From Patagioenas fasciata (Eukaryota; Chordata; Aves; Columbiformes; Columbidae), in the NCBI RefSeq assembly GCF_037038585.1, contig NC_092525.1, positions 5,434,969-5,498,968 on the forward strand: 64,000 bases of DNA. Direction: 5' to 3'. Positions 46,401 through 58,899 of this stretch are shown here, piece after piece. Positions within the stretch are counted from its first letter, which is position 1; each line of letters opens with the position of its first letter. Position numbers and translations under genes: made by a program. Below the pieces are notes generated by a model. It ran no database searches and had not been told where the DNA came from. It saw only the letters and a list, made by a program, of their open reading frames with translations.

Positions 46401-47302
46401 CAGAGTGCTCCCCTGCACCATTCTCTTGCCTTTTTTTGGGGGAATCTTGTGACTCACCGGAGCGTTTCCCACCATTGTCTTGCTGGATTTCTTGACACCG
46501 CTTGACCTGTTGGAGCGCTCTCCCTCACAGTTCTCTTGCTGGATATCTTGGGACCTCTTGAACCACTGGGGAGCTCCCACCTGCCACCTTCTTACCGCAT
46601 TTATTGAGACTGCCTGATCTGCTGGATTGCTCTCCCCACCGGCCTTCCTCTTGCACTTTTTGCGGGAGTCTTCTTGACACGTCCGAGTGCTCTCCCTCAC
46701 CCTCGTCTTGCCTCTAGTCAGGGCGCTCCTCCCCGCCATCCTATTGCCAGACTGAGAATTCTTGACCTGCCGCAGTCCTGCCCCGCCATGCTCCTGTCTT
46801 CTGCCTGGGAAGTCACTTGAAGAACTGGAGCGCTCTCCCCCGCTGTCCTCTTGCCTTTCCTCAGTGGGATTTTGGCCTGCTAAAGAGCTCCTCCCTGTCG
46901 TCCTCTTGCTGGATTTCTCGGTACCTCTTGACCCACTGGGTCTCTCCTCCTGCCGTCCTTTTGCCTTTCCTTAGTACATTCTTGGTCTGCAGGAGTGCTC
47001 CCCCCCACCATCCTCTTGCTGGATTTCTCGGGACCCCTTGTCCCATATAGGACATGCCCCCCCACCACCATCCTGTTGTGTTTTTTAGGAGAGTCTTGTG
47101 ATCGACCAGAGCGCTCCCCCCTTGACATCCTCTTCCCCTTTTTCTGGGTGACTTTTGAACCACTGGTGAACTCTCCCCCTTCATCCTCTTGCCACATATA
47201 TTGAGACTTGTTGATCCGCCAGAGCGCTTCCCCCACTGTCCTCTTGCCAGATTTACTGATACCTCTTGTCCTGTCAGAGCGCTCCCTCTCGCAGTCCTCT
47301 TT
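43460..47302 (+). repeat. 56-bp minisatellite block, longest allele
   Basis: About 3.8 kb. It contains an internal insertion of variant repeats relative to the other copies. One piece at about 44,554-44,571, GTGCTCTCAAAGCTGCCTGT, resembles the spacer sequence GAGAGCTCTCAAAGCTGCCTG at about 42,944, so a short spacer fragment seems to have been copied into the minisatellite. Confidence 0.92.
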
Positions 47303-47424
47303 GTTCAGTTTGTAGGGTAGGAGGGGGGATCTCTGATTACAGAAAGGTCCCTTTGTTCTAGGAGACATTCCCTTGCTCCATGCTTCAGGTTGCCCATCTT
47401 CCCTCTCATTTTCAATATGCACGT

Positions 47425-49063
47425 CCATCACCTTCCTCCTCTTCTTTCTTGATCCCTCGACTCCCGGATGAACTCAAATCCTCTTTCTTGATCACTCTTT
47501 CTCGTAAGTTCACAACCTTACTTTCCTTTCTTGCTTTCGCCTTTGTGAGCTGCTCCACCCAAACCGAAATGCCCTGAAGACAGAAATACACCCACCCCAA
47601 GCCCGTACAGTCACATAGGGGGTGAGTCCGCTCGCTGACGCATCCCCACATCCCACAGCAAGCCCACCTTGCCTTGGCCCCGGCCCCCCGCACAGGCCTT
47701 CCCACCAACCCAGCCCCTCCGTAGCAGCACAGTTTCCCAGCATGCACCCCACAAAGACTTTCTTTGCCAGTCACCCCTGGCACTTACAGCAACACACCAC
47801 ATCAGCATCAAGAGCCCTGGGAGTGGAGAGCTGGCCAGGCCCTCACCCCAGCAGGATCCTCTTCCCCCTCCTTTAGCTGATGGCAGACAGACAAGACACC
47901 TCCCAAGAGGTGTCCAGCCCTCTCTCTCAACCACTCATGAGTACAAAAGCCCAGCCTCTACTCACCCACCCCGCCTCCCAAAACCCCACCAGCAGCCCCT
48001 GGTCCCAGCTGAACAGCAGCCAGTGCTGAAGATCTGGCTCGTGTTGTCGGACACAACCTTCCCATGGATGTCTGGGCCCCTGAGCACTTTCCAGGGGTGG
48101 GAGGGCGCAGTCCTGATTACAGGGAGGTCCCTGTCCCAAGGGGGACATTTTCTTCCTCCTCACTCCTGACTCGCAGCTCCATCACCTTCCTCCTCTTCTT
48201 TCTTGATCCCTCCTGACCCGCAGCTCTACCACCGTCATCTTCTTTCTTGATCCCTGTTGACTTGCAGATGCACTCCAATCCTCTTTCTTGATCGCTCTTC
48301 CTCGTAGGTTCACCACCTTCCTCTTCTTTCTTGCTTTCACCTTTGCGAGCTGCTCCACCCGAATAGAGATGCACAGAAAACAAAAATATACCCACCCCAG
48401 GCCCGTACAGTCACACGAGGGGGCGAGTCCGGTCGCTGACGCATCCCTACACCGCACCACAAGGCCACCTTGCCTTGGCCCCGGCCCGCCGCACAGGCCT
48501 TCCCACCAACCCAGCCCCTCCGTAGCAGCACAGTTTCCTAGCATGCACCCCACAAAGACTTTCTTTGCCAGTCACCCCTGGCACTTACAGCAACACACCA
48601 CACCAGCATCAAGAGCCCTGGGAGTGGAGAGCTGGCCAGGCCCTCACCCCGGCAGGATCCTCTTCCCCCTCCTTTACCTGCTGGCAGACAGACACCTCCC
48701 AAGGGATGACCACCCTGCTCCCTTAACTGCTCCCAAGTCCAAGAGCCCAGCCCCTGCTCACCACCCCCACCTCCCAAAACACAGCCAACAGCCCCTGCTC
48801 CCATTTTACCACTTTACCCCCGAGCACGGTTTCTAGGGGTGGGAGGGGGACGCACTAATCACAGATTGTTCCCTGTGCTTAAGGATACATTCTCCTTCTC
48901 GCTGGCTCAGGCTGCCCATCTTCCTCCTCACTCTTGACTCGTAGCTCCATCACCTTTCTCCTCTTTTGTCCCCTCCTGACTCACAGGTCCACCACTGTCA
49001 TCTTCTTTCTTGACTCTGCTTGACTCACAGGTGCGCTCCAATCCTCTTTCGTGATCGCTCTTC
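47425..49063 (+). repeat. about 760-bp tandem subrepeats, copy 3
   Basis: Markers at 47,425, 48,179 and 48,947. The right-block variant CCCCTCCTGACTCACAGG replaces CCCCTCCTCACTCACAGG of the left block. Confidence 0.9.
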
Positions 49064-50044
49064 TGTGTCAGTACACGGAAGACCGGGCACGTGAGAAACT
49101 GCAAGAGTCAACAGCATGAGAACAAGCATTAGTGGAAAAATACAAGAACAAAGGACTGTATGCTATGTGATACATCAAGGACAGAGGAGTTGATACAGGA
49201 TTGATGCATCAAGGACAGAGGGACAGCTTGTGATAGACAAAAAAGGTGTTTATGGCAGCGACTTTGGTGGGAACACAAAACACATCACTTATGTAATGAC
49301 TAACTTAGCTAATCAACAAATGCTTGAGCAAGTATCATAGCGAGTATAAACACAAGCCTGAATTTGTAATAAACATCTCTCATTGCACCTTAAAAGAGAG
49401 TCCGTACCGCATTCGCTACAAATGGCGCCCTGGAACAGGGACTTTCAGCGTGCCTATAAAGGCAGTAGCCGCTCTGGTAGCGAAGCCCAATCGAACCAGG
49501 AAACAGGACCGGGAACCAGGACAGTGCGCGCCCACCACCAATGAAAGGTGAGCGATTGGGAACCATGGGAGGGAAGTTATCCCTTAAGCAAAGACAAACC
49601 CTGGATGTCCTTCAACATGCGCTACAAACGCAAAATCAGGATGTATCAGGGGTCTGATTGGTGAGTTTATTACAATGGATTGCTAATCATGTGCTAGACT
49701 TTCCTACAACTGGTACATTTCAGTTGGAGACATGGCACAAAGATGAATGAGAATTATATGAACAGGTAACGACTGGAGATAAAGCTGCTTGCAAAATATT
49801 CATCTACTTGGGGAAAAATTATGACTACTAAGATACAGGATACAGGACTGATACATCAGGGACAGAGGGACAGCTTACTATAGAAAAAAATGCGTATATG
49901 GCAGTTACACCGCTCATGTAATGTCTAACTTAGCTAAAGAGCAAATGCTTGAGCAAGCATCATAGCAAGTATAAATGCAAACCTGAGTTTGTAATAAATG
50001 TCTCTCATGGCACCTTACCGTGAGTCCACGCCAGATTCGCTACA
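49064..50044 (+). mobile_element. unit ERV remnant, copy 3
   Basis: The same insertion and flanking duplication (49,058-49,063). It is 981 bp because of an extra A in the gag remnant (GCAAAATATTC at about 49,791). Confidence 0.92.
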
Positions 50045-52089
50045 CTCTTCCTCATAGGTTCACCACCTTCCTCTCCTTCCTTGCTTTTCCTTTGCACGCT
50101 GCTCCACCTGAAGAGAAACACACAGAGGACTGAGCTACACCAGCCCAAGGGCACTACAATCAGACAGGGGCTGAGTCCGGGGGCTGACACCTCCCCACAC
50201 CCCACAACGAGCCCACCTTGCCTTGGCCCCGGCCCCTCGCACATGCCTTAGAGATATCATAGCTCAGTACAAATCCCCACAGTCCTCACCTGCTGTTTGG
50301 TGCTTGCGGAGGGTCACACTCCCTGTGCCCCAGGGCACTGGCCCTACACAGCCAAGCTCGGCAGCGGGACTGTCTGGAGCTGCCGCTGGCTGGTTCTCCA
50401 GCTTTAGGGTCACCCGCAGAGGCCCGCTCTCCTCAGCTCTGCACACCCATCCAGTTGCGCCGCCCAGGCAAAGTCAGCTTCACCCTCTGCTCTACACCTC
50501 ACCTGCAAACAACCAACTCTTCAACTGACAACTGTCCAAAACCCACCGACGAACTCTCCACACCTCAGCCTTTCGTTTGCAACTGCTGCCTCTAGTGCAT
50601 CTCACAGACAAGCCTTCAAAATCCCCTCATCCTGCAATAACACTCCAGCACTGATCACCTGTGGGAACAACTACCACAATACCATGCAAACACCAACCAG
50701 TTCTGGCACGGAAATATTACTTTCTCCTCAAGATTCCACCCTACACCAACTGCTGACAAACACACGCTGTCCTCACCAAAGCCAAACGCTGCAACAACCA
50801 GCGACAACTCAAATTTGCGTGGGCGGTGCAAAATTGCAGGGGTGAGCTAACGCAGAGCTGGGCTTGAAAGCTGCAGAGTGTGCACCCTGTGGTATAACGT
50901 GGCGAGCTACTGCCATTCTGCCTTCTCCCTGGGAGAAGCGCGTGAGCAGAGGCTGCTTCAAGGCACGATGGGAACGGTTTGGTTCTCCGGGTCTCTCAGG
51001 GCGAGAGCGATAAATGTGATCTGTGGCGTGGCGCAGGAACTTCCCGTACACTTGCTCCTCCATTCGGTCTCGGGTGCTGCAAGAGAGGGAGCGAGAGATT
51101 CAGGGCAAGATTGACAACCTCGGCGTCCCCGTCCCAGCCACGGGTCACCCAAACCTGCAGACATCCCGGGAGGCCCCCTAAGATTTACACTCCCCTATGC
51201 CCCACCCTTGAAGCCTGGACATCGCCAGAACCATAGAGCAAGTATTTCTTGAGGAGGCACCCAAAGGGTCCGTGTTCTCTTTCAGGCAGATGCTAGCGCA
51301 AGATTGCAAATCATCTCACAGCTACCAGGAAGGTAAAAAATAACGTCTTGAAATGGGAAAGGAACAGGTATTGTTTCTCTTCATCACCTCCCTCATTGCC
51401 ACGTTATCAAGGTCTCCCGCAATGTTCCTCAGGAAACTTGAAGCTTGGAATTCCTGGTATTCTGAACCTGGGCAAGAAAGGAAGAAAAGCATGAGACTGA
51501 TCATAAAGAGGGTGGCTGCTCGTAACATGGAAAGAGCAGTAACAAGGTAAAAAGATATCACTTTTCCTTAGAGAGCTCTCAAAGCTGCCTGTTAAGGACA
51601 AGAAAAACAAACTTGTGACGGACCATTACTTAAAATCCAAGGCCCAGGAAGCGATCTAATGTACATTGAAACGCGGGCCACGAGACAGTGGAAGTGCCAC
51701 GAGCTGAGACTGAAGGGACAGACGATGAATTTCCAAAGAAGTTTAGGTTTCGATGTCAAAACGGAAAATTCTACGTCATTAAAATATAATGCAAAAGTCA
51801 GTGTAAAATCAAGTAAGGCAACGACTCCAAATGAACTCCCAGGCGCTTCAGTCACTCAGGAGATCAAAAATGCGGATCATTTCTCACCTGCCCACCTCCC
51901 AAACCCCAGCCTATGTCCCCTGCTTCCAGCTTACCTGAGCCCAGATTAAAGGAGAATTTCAGAGGCCATGCCAAGTTCTGCTGCTCCTCGTTCGGGTTGC
52001 CAGTCTTCCTCCTCGCTCTGGAATTGCAGGTCAACCGCCTTCCTGTTCTTCTTTGATTGACGCTGAGCTGCCGCGTTACCCGCTGCCGT

Positions 52090-54111
52090 CTGAGCGGATC
52101 TCGGGGAGCCTCTGGAACCGCCAGAGCGCTCCCCCCACCAACATTCTCTTGCCTTGTTTTCGGGGTTCCTCTTCACCAGCTGAGGCGCCCTCCCACCCCC
52201 CGCCGCCCTCTTACCTTTTTCTAGAGGTCTCTTGAGCCACCAGCAAGCTCCCCCGCACCTTCCCTCAGGGATCTTGGCCCGCCAGAGGCCTGCCCCTCGT
52301 CAGCCTCCTCCCCTTTTCCTGGGTGCTGCTTGAACCACTGGTGGGCTCCCCTCCACCATCCTCTCGTCCTTTGTAGGGGAGTCTCGTGACTCACCAGAGC
52401 GCTCTCCGCCGTTGCCTTGCTGGGGTTATTGACACCGCTTGACTTGCCAGAGCGCTCCCCCTCGCAGTTCTCTTGTTGGATTTCTTGGGACCTTTTGAAC
52501 CATTGGAACAACGGGAATGCTCCCCCCCACTGTGACCTTGCCTTTCTTCAGTGCCATCTTGACGTGCTGGAGCACTTCCCCGCGCCGTCCTCTTGCCTTT
52601 TACTGGGGAGTCTCTTGAATATCCACAGCACTCCCCCCTGCCATCCTTTACCAGATTTTTTGACACTTCTTGACATCTCGGAGTGCTCTCACTCACCCTT
52701 GTCTTGCCTATTTTCAGGGCGCTCCTATCCCGTTGGATGCTCCTCCCTGCTGTCCTATTGCCAGATTGAGAATTCTCGACCTGTCCCAGCGCTACCCCAC
52801 CGTCCTTCTGCCTTCTACCTGGGAAGTCACTTGAAGAACTGGAGCACTCCCCCCTGCTGTCCTCTTGCCTTTCTTCACTGAGATTTTGGCCTGCCAGAGC
52901 ACTCCTCCCTGTTGTCCTCTTACTGGATTTCTTGGGACCTCTTGACCCACTGGGTTTCTCCTCCTGCTGTCCTTTTGCCTTTCTTTAGTACAATCTCAGC
53001 CTGCTGGAGCGCTCCCCCTCGCCGTCCTCCTGCTGGATTTCTTGGAACCTCTTGACCCCTTAGGGCATTCCCCCTGCCACCCTCTTGTGGTTTTTGGGGG
53101 AGTCTTGTGATCAACCAGGCCGTTTCCCCCCACCATCCTCTTCCCCTTTTCCTGGGTGCTTCTTGATCCACCAGAGTGCTCTCAAAGCTGCCTGTTACCA
53201 TCCTCTAACCATACTCTTGCCTTTTTTGGTGGAGTCTTGTGACTCACCGGAGCGTTCTCCACCATTGTCTTGCTGGATTTGTTGACATCGCTTGACCTGC
53301 CGGAGCGCTCCCCCTCACAGTTCTCTTCCTGGATATCTTGGGACATTTTGAACCACTGGGGGGCTCCCACCTGCCACCTTCTTACCGCATTTATTGAGAC
53401 TTCCTGATCTGCTGGATTGCTCTCCCCACCGGCCTTCCTCTTGCACTTTTTGGGGGAGTCTTCTTGACACGTCCGAGTGCTCTCCCTCACCCTCGTCTTG
53501 CCTCTAGTCAGGGCGCTCATCTCCCGCTGGAACGCTCCTCCCCGCCATCCTATTGCCAGACTGAGAATTCTTGACCTGCCGCAGTCCTGCCCCACCATGC
53601 TCCTGCCTTCTGCCTGGGAAGTCACTTGAAGAACTGGAGCGCTCTCCCCCGCTGTCCTCTTGCCTTTCCTCAGTGGGATTTTGGCCTGCTAAAGAGCTCC
53701 TCCCTGTCGTCCTCTTGCTGGATTTCTCGGTACCTCTTGACCCACTGGGTCTCTCCTCCTGCCGTCCTTTTGCCTTTCCTTAGTACATTCTTGGTCTGCT
53801 GGAGTGCTCCCCCCCACCATCCTCTTGCTGGATTTCTCGGGACCCCTTGTCCCATATAGGACATTCCCCCCCACCACCATCCTGGTGTGTTTTTTAGGAG
53901 AGTCTTGTGATCGACCAGAGCGCTCCCCCCTTGACATCCTCTTCCCCTTTTTCTGGGTGACTTTTGAACCACTGGTGAACTCTCCCCCATCATCCTCTTG
54001 CCACATATAGTGAGACTTGTTGATCCGCCAGAGCGCTTCCCCCACTGTCCTCTTGCCAGATTTACTGATACCTCTTGTCCTGTCAGAGCGCTCCCTCTCG
54101 CAGTCCTCTTT
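52090..54111 (+). repeat. 56-bp minisatellite block, short allele
   Basis: About 2.0 kb. It shares with the 43-47 kb block the diagnostic GTGCTCTCAAAGCTGCCTGT piece (about 53,180) but lacks the repeats found at 45.2-46.6 kb, consistent with contraction from the longer form. Confidence 0.92.
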
Positions 54112-54233
54112 GTTCAGTTTGTAGGGTAGGAGGGGGGATCTCTGATTACAGAAAGGTCCCTTTGTTCTAGGAGACATTCCCTTGCTCCATGCTTCAGGTT
54201 GCCCATCTTCCCTCTCATTTTCAATATGCACGT

Positions 54234-55872
54234 CCATCACCTTCCTCCTCTTCTTTCTTGATCCCTCGACTCCCGCATGAACTCAAATCCTCTTTCTTGA
54301 TCACTCTTTCTCGTAAGTTCACAACCTTACTTTCCTTTCTTGCTTTCGCCTTTGTGAGCTGCTCCACCCAAACCGAAATGCCCTGAAGACAGAAATACAC
54401 CCACCCCAAGCCCGTACAGTCACATAGGGGGTGAGTCCGGTCGCTGACGCATCCCCACATCCCACAGCAAGCCCACCTTGCCTTGGCCCCGGCCCCCCGC
54501 ACAGGCCTTCCCACCAACCCAGCCCCTCCGGAGCAGCACAGTTTCCCAGCATGCACCCCACAAAGACTTTCTTTGCCAGTCACCCCTGGCACTTACAGCA
54601 ACACACCACATCAGCATCAAGAGCCCTGGGAGTGGAGAGCTGGCCAGGCCCTCACCCCGGCAGGATCCTCTTCCCCCTCCTTTAGCTGCTGGCAGACAGA
54701 CAAGACACCTCCCAAGAGGTGTCCAGCCCTCTCTCTCAACCACTCATGAGTACAAAAGCCCAGCCTCTACTCACCCACCCCGCCTCCCAAAACCCCACCA
54801 GCAGCCCCTGCTCCCAGCTGAACAGCAGCCAGTGCTGAAGATCTGGCTCGTGTTGTCGGACACAACCTTCCCATGGATGTCTGGGCCCCTGAGCACTTTC
54901 CAGGGGTGGGAGGGCGCAGTCCTGATTACAGGGAGGTCCCTGTCCCAAGGGGGACATTTTCTTCCTCCTCACTCCTGACTCGCAGCTCCATCACCTTCCT
55001 CCTCTTCTTTCTTGATCCCTCCTGACTCGCAGGTCTACCACCGTCATCTTCTTTCTTGATCCCTGTTGACTTGCAGATGCACTCCAATCCTCTTTCTTGA
55101 TCGCTCTTCCTCGTAGGTTCACCACCTTCCTCTTCTTTCTTGCTTTCACCTTTGCGAGCTGCTCCACCCGAATAGAGATGCACAGAAAACAAAAATATAC
55201 CCACCCCAGGCCCGTACAGTCACACGAGGGGGCGAGTCCGGTCGCTGACGCATCCCCACACCCCACCACAAGGCCACCTTGCCTTGGCCCCGGCCCCCCG
55301 CACAGGCCTTCCCACCAACCCAGCCCCTCCGTAGCAGCACAGTTTCCCAGCATGCACCCCACAAAGACTTTCTTTGCCAGTCACCCCTGGCACTTACAGC
55401 AACACACCACACCAGCATCAAGAGCCCTGGGAGTGGAGAGCTGGCCAGGCCCTCACCCCGGCAGGATCCTCTTCCCCCTCCTTTACCTGCTGGCAGACAG
55501 ACACCTCCCAAGGGATGACCACCCTGCTCCCTTAACTGCTCCCAAGTCCAAGAGCCCAGCCCCTGCTCACCACCCCCACCTCCCAAAACACAGCCAACAG
55601 CCCCTGCTCCCATTTTACCACTTTACCCCCGAGCATGGTTTCTAGGGGTGGGAGGGGGACGCACTAATCACAGATCGTTCCCTGTGCTTAAGGATACATT
55701 CTCCTTCTCGCTGGCTCAGCCTGCCCATCTTCCTCCTCACTCTTGACTCGTAGCTCCATCACCTTTCTCCTCTTTTGTCCCCTCCTGACTCACAGGTCCA
55801 CCACTGTCATCTTCTTTCTTGACTCTGCTTGACTCACAGGTGCGCTCCAATCCTCTTTCGTGATCGCTCTTC
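54234..55872 (+). repeat. about 760-bp tandem subrepeats, copy 4
   Basis: Markers at 54,234, 54,988 and 55,756, the same spacing as the previous copy. Confidence 0.9.
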
Positions 55873-56853
55873 TGTGTCAGTACACGGAAGACCGGGCACG
55901 TGAGAAACTGCAAGAGTCAACAGCATGAGAACAAGCATTAGTGGAAAAATACAAGAACAAAGGACTGTATGCTATGTGATACATCAAGGACAGAGGAGTT
56001 GATACAGGATTGATGCATCAAGGACAGAGGGACAGCTTGTGATAGACAAAAAAGGTGTTTATGGCAGTGACTTTGGTGGGAACACAAAACACATCACTTA
56101 TGTAATGACTAACTTAGCTAATCAACAAATGCTTGAGCAAGTATCATAGCGAGTATAAACGCAAGCCTGAATTTGTAATAAACATCTCTCATTGCACCTT
56201 AAAAGAGAGTCCGTACTGCATTCGCTACAAATGGCGCCCTGGAACAGGGACTTTCAGCGTGCCTATAAAGGCAGTAGCCGCTCTGGTAGTGAAGCCCAAT
56301 CGAACCAGGAAACAGGACCGGGAACCAGGACAGTGCGCGCCCACCACCAACGAAAGGTGAGCGATTGGGAACCATGGGAGGGAAGTTATCCCTTAAGCAA
56401 AGACAAACCCTGGATGTCCTTCAACATGCGCTACAAACGCAAAATCAGGATGTATCAGGGGTCTGATTGGTGAGTTTATTACAATGGATTGCTAATCATG
56501 TGCTAGACTTTCCTACAACTGGTACATTTCAGTTGGAGACATGGCACAAAGATGAATGAGAATTATATGAACAGGTAACGACTGGAGATAAAGCTGCTTG
56601 CAAAATATTCATCTACTTGGGGAAAAATTATGACTACTAAGATACAGGATACAGGACTGATACATCAGGGACAGAGGGACAGCTTACTATAGAAAAAAAT
56701 GCGTATATGGCAGTTACACCGCTCATGTAATGTCTAACTTAGCTAAAGAGCAAATGCTTGAGCAAGCATCATAGCGAGTATAAATGCAAACCTGAGTTTG
56801 TAATAAATGTCTCTCATGGCACCTTACCGTGAGTCCACGCCAGATTCGCTACA
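55873..56853 (+). mobile_element. unit ERV remnant, copy 4
   Basis: As copy 3, including the extra A (about 56,600). Confidence 0.92.
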
Positions 56854-58899
56854 CTCTTCCTCATAGGTTCACCACCTTCCTCTCCTTCCTTGCTTTTCCT
56901 TTGCACGCTGCTCCACCTGAAGAGAAACACACAGAGGACTGAGCTACACCAGCCCAAGGGCACTACAATCAGACAGGGGCTGAGTCCGGGGGCTGACACC
57001 TCCCCACACCCCACAACGAGCCCACCTTGCCTTGGCCCCGACCCCTCGCACATGCCTTAGAGATATCATAGCTCAGTACAAATCCCCACAGTCCTCACCT
57101 GCTGTTTGGTGCTTGCGGAGGGTCACACTCCCTGTGCCCCAGGGCACTGGCCCTACACGGCCAAGCTCGGCAGCGGGACTGTCTGGAGCTGCCGCTGGCT
57201 GGTTCTCCAGCTTTAGGGTCACCCGCAGAAGCCCGCTCTCCTCAGCTCTGCACACCCATCCAGTTGCGCCGCCCAGGCAAAGTCAGCTTCACCCTCTGCT
57301 CTACACCTCACCTGCAAACAACCAACTCTTCAACTGACAACTGTCCAAAACCCACCGACAAACTCTCCACACCTCAGCCTTTCGTTTGCAACTGCTGCCT
57401 CTAGTGCATCTCACAGACAAGCCTTCAAAATCCCCTCATCCTGCAATAACACTCCAGCACTGATCACCTGCGGGAACAACTACCACAATACCAGGCAAAC
57501 ACCAACCAGTTCTGGCACGGAAATATCACTTTCTCCTCAAGATTCCACCCTACACCAACTGCTGACAAACACACGCTGTCCTCACCAAAGCCAAACGCTG
57601 CAACAACCAGCGACAACTCAAATTTGCGTGGGCGGTGCAAAATTGCAGGGGTGAGCTAACGCAGAGCTGGGCTTGAAAGCTGCAGAGTGTGCACCCTGTG
57701 GTATAACGTGGCGAGCTACTGCCATTCTGCCTTCTCCCTGGGAGAAGCGCGTGAGCAGAGGCTGCTTCAAGGCACGATGGGAACGGTTTGGTTCTCCGGG
57801 TCTCTCAGGGCGAGAGCGATAAATGTGATCTGTGTCGTGGCGCAGGAACTTCCCGTACACTTGCTCCTCCATTCGGTCTCGGGTGCTGCAAGAGAGGGAG
57901 CGAGAGATTCAGGGCAAGATTGACAACCTCGGCGTCCCCGTCCCAGCCACGGGTCACCCAAACCTGCAGACATCCCGGGAGGCCCCCTAAGATTTACACT
58001 CCCCTATGCCCCACCCTTGAAGCCTGGACATCGCCAGAACCATAGAGCAAGTATTTCTTGAGGAGGCACCCAAAGGGTCCGTGTTCTCTTTCAGGCAGAT
58101 GCTAGCGCAAGATTGCAAATCATCTCACAGCTACCAGGAAGGTAAAAAATAACGTCTTGAAATGGGAAAGGAACAGGTATTGTTTCTCTTCATCACCTCC
58201 CTCATTGCCACGTTATCAAGGTCTCCCGCAATGTTCCTCAGGAAACTTGAAGCTTGGAATTCCTGGTATTCTGAACCTGGGCAAGAAAGGAAGAAAAGCA
58301 TGAGACTGATCATAAAGAGGGTGGCTGCTCGTAACATGGAAAGAGCAGTAACAAGGTAAAAAGATATCACTTTTCCTTAGAGAGCTCTCAAAGCTGCCTG
58401 TTAAGGACAAGAAAAACAAACTTGTGACGGACCATTACTTAAAATCCAAGGCCCAGGAAGCGATCTAATGCACATTGAAACGCGGGCCACGAGACAGTGG
58501 AAGTGCCACGAGCTGAGACTGAAGGGACAGAGGATGAATTTCCAAAGAAGTTTAGGTTTCGATGTCAAAACGGAAAATTCTACGTCATTAAAATATAATG
58601 CAAAAGTCAGTGTAAAATCAAGTAAGGCAACGACTCCAAATGAACTCCCAGGCGCTTCAGTCACTCAGGAGATCAAAAATGCGGATCATTTCTCACCTGC
58701 CCACCTCCCAAACCCCAGCCTATGTCCCCTGCTTCCAGCTTACCTGAGCCCAGATTAAAGGAGGATTTCAGAGGCCATGCCAAGTTCTGCTGCTCCTCGT
58801 TCGGGTTGCCAGTCTTCCTCCTCGCTCTGGAATTGCAGGTCAACCGCCTTCCTGTTCTTCTTTGATTGACGCTGAGCTGCCGCGTTACCCGCTGCCGTC

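Larger units (their letters stand above)
41250..49063 (+). repeat. first unit of the right block, ERV-free at its left edge
   Basis: This unit starts against the 5' LTR of the large provirus. Its first about 390 bp are a divergent, ERV-free version of the subrepeat. From about 41,640 it matches the regular spacer closely. Its minisatellite block (about 43,460-47,302) is the longest in the window at about 3.8 kb. Spacing from the spacer marker at 42,352 to the next one at 50,979 is 8,627 bp. Confidence 0.9.
49064..55872 (+). repeat. complete macrosatellite unit, right type (6,809 bp)
   Basis: The order of parts is as in the left-type unit, but the minisatellite block is only about 2.0 kb (52,090-54,111). 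The unit is nearly identical to the next one, with the same length to the base, suggesting very recent duplication or conversion. Confidence 0.93.
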
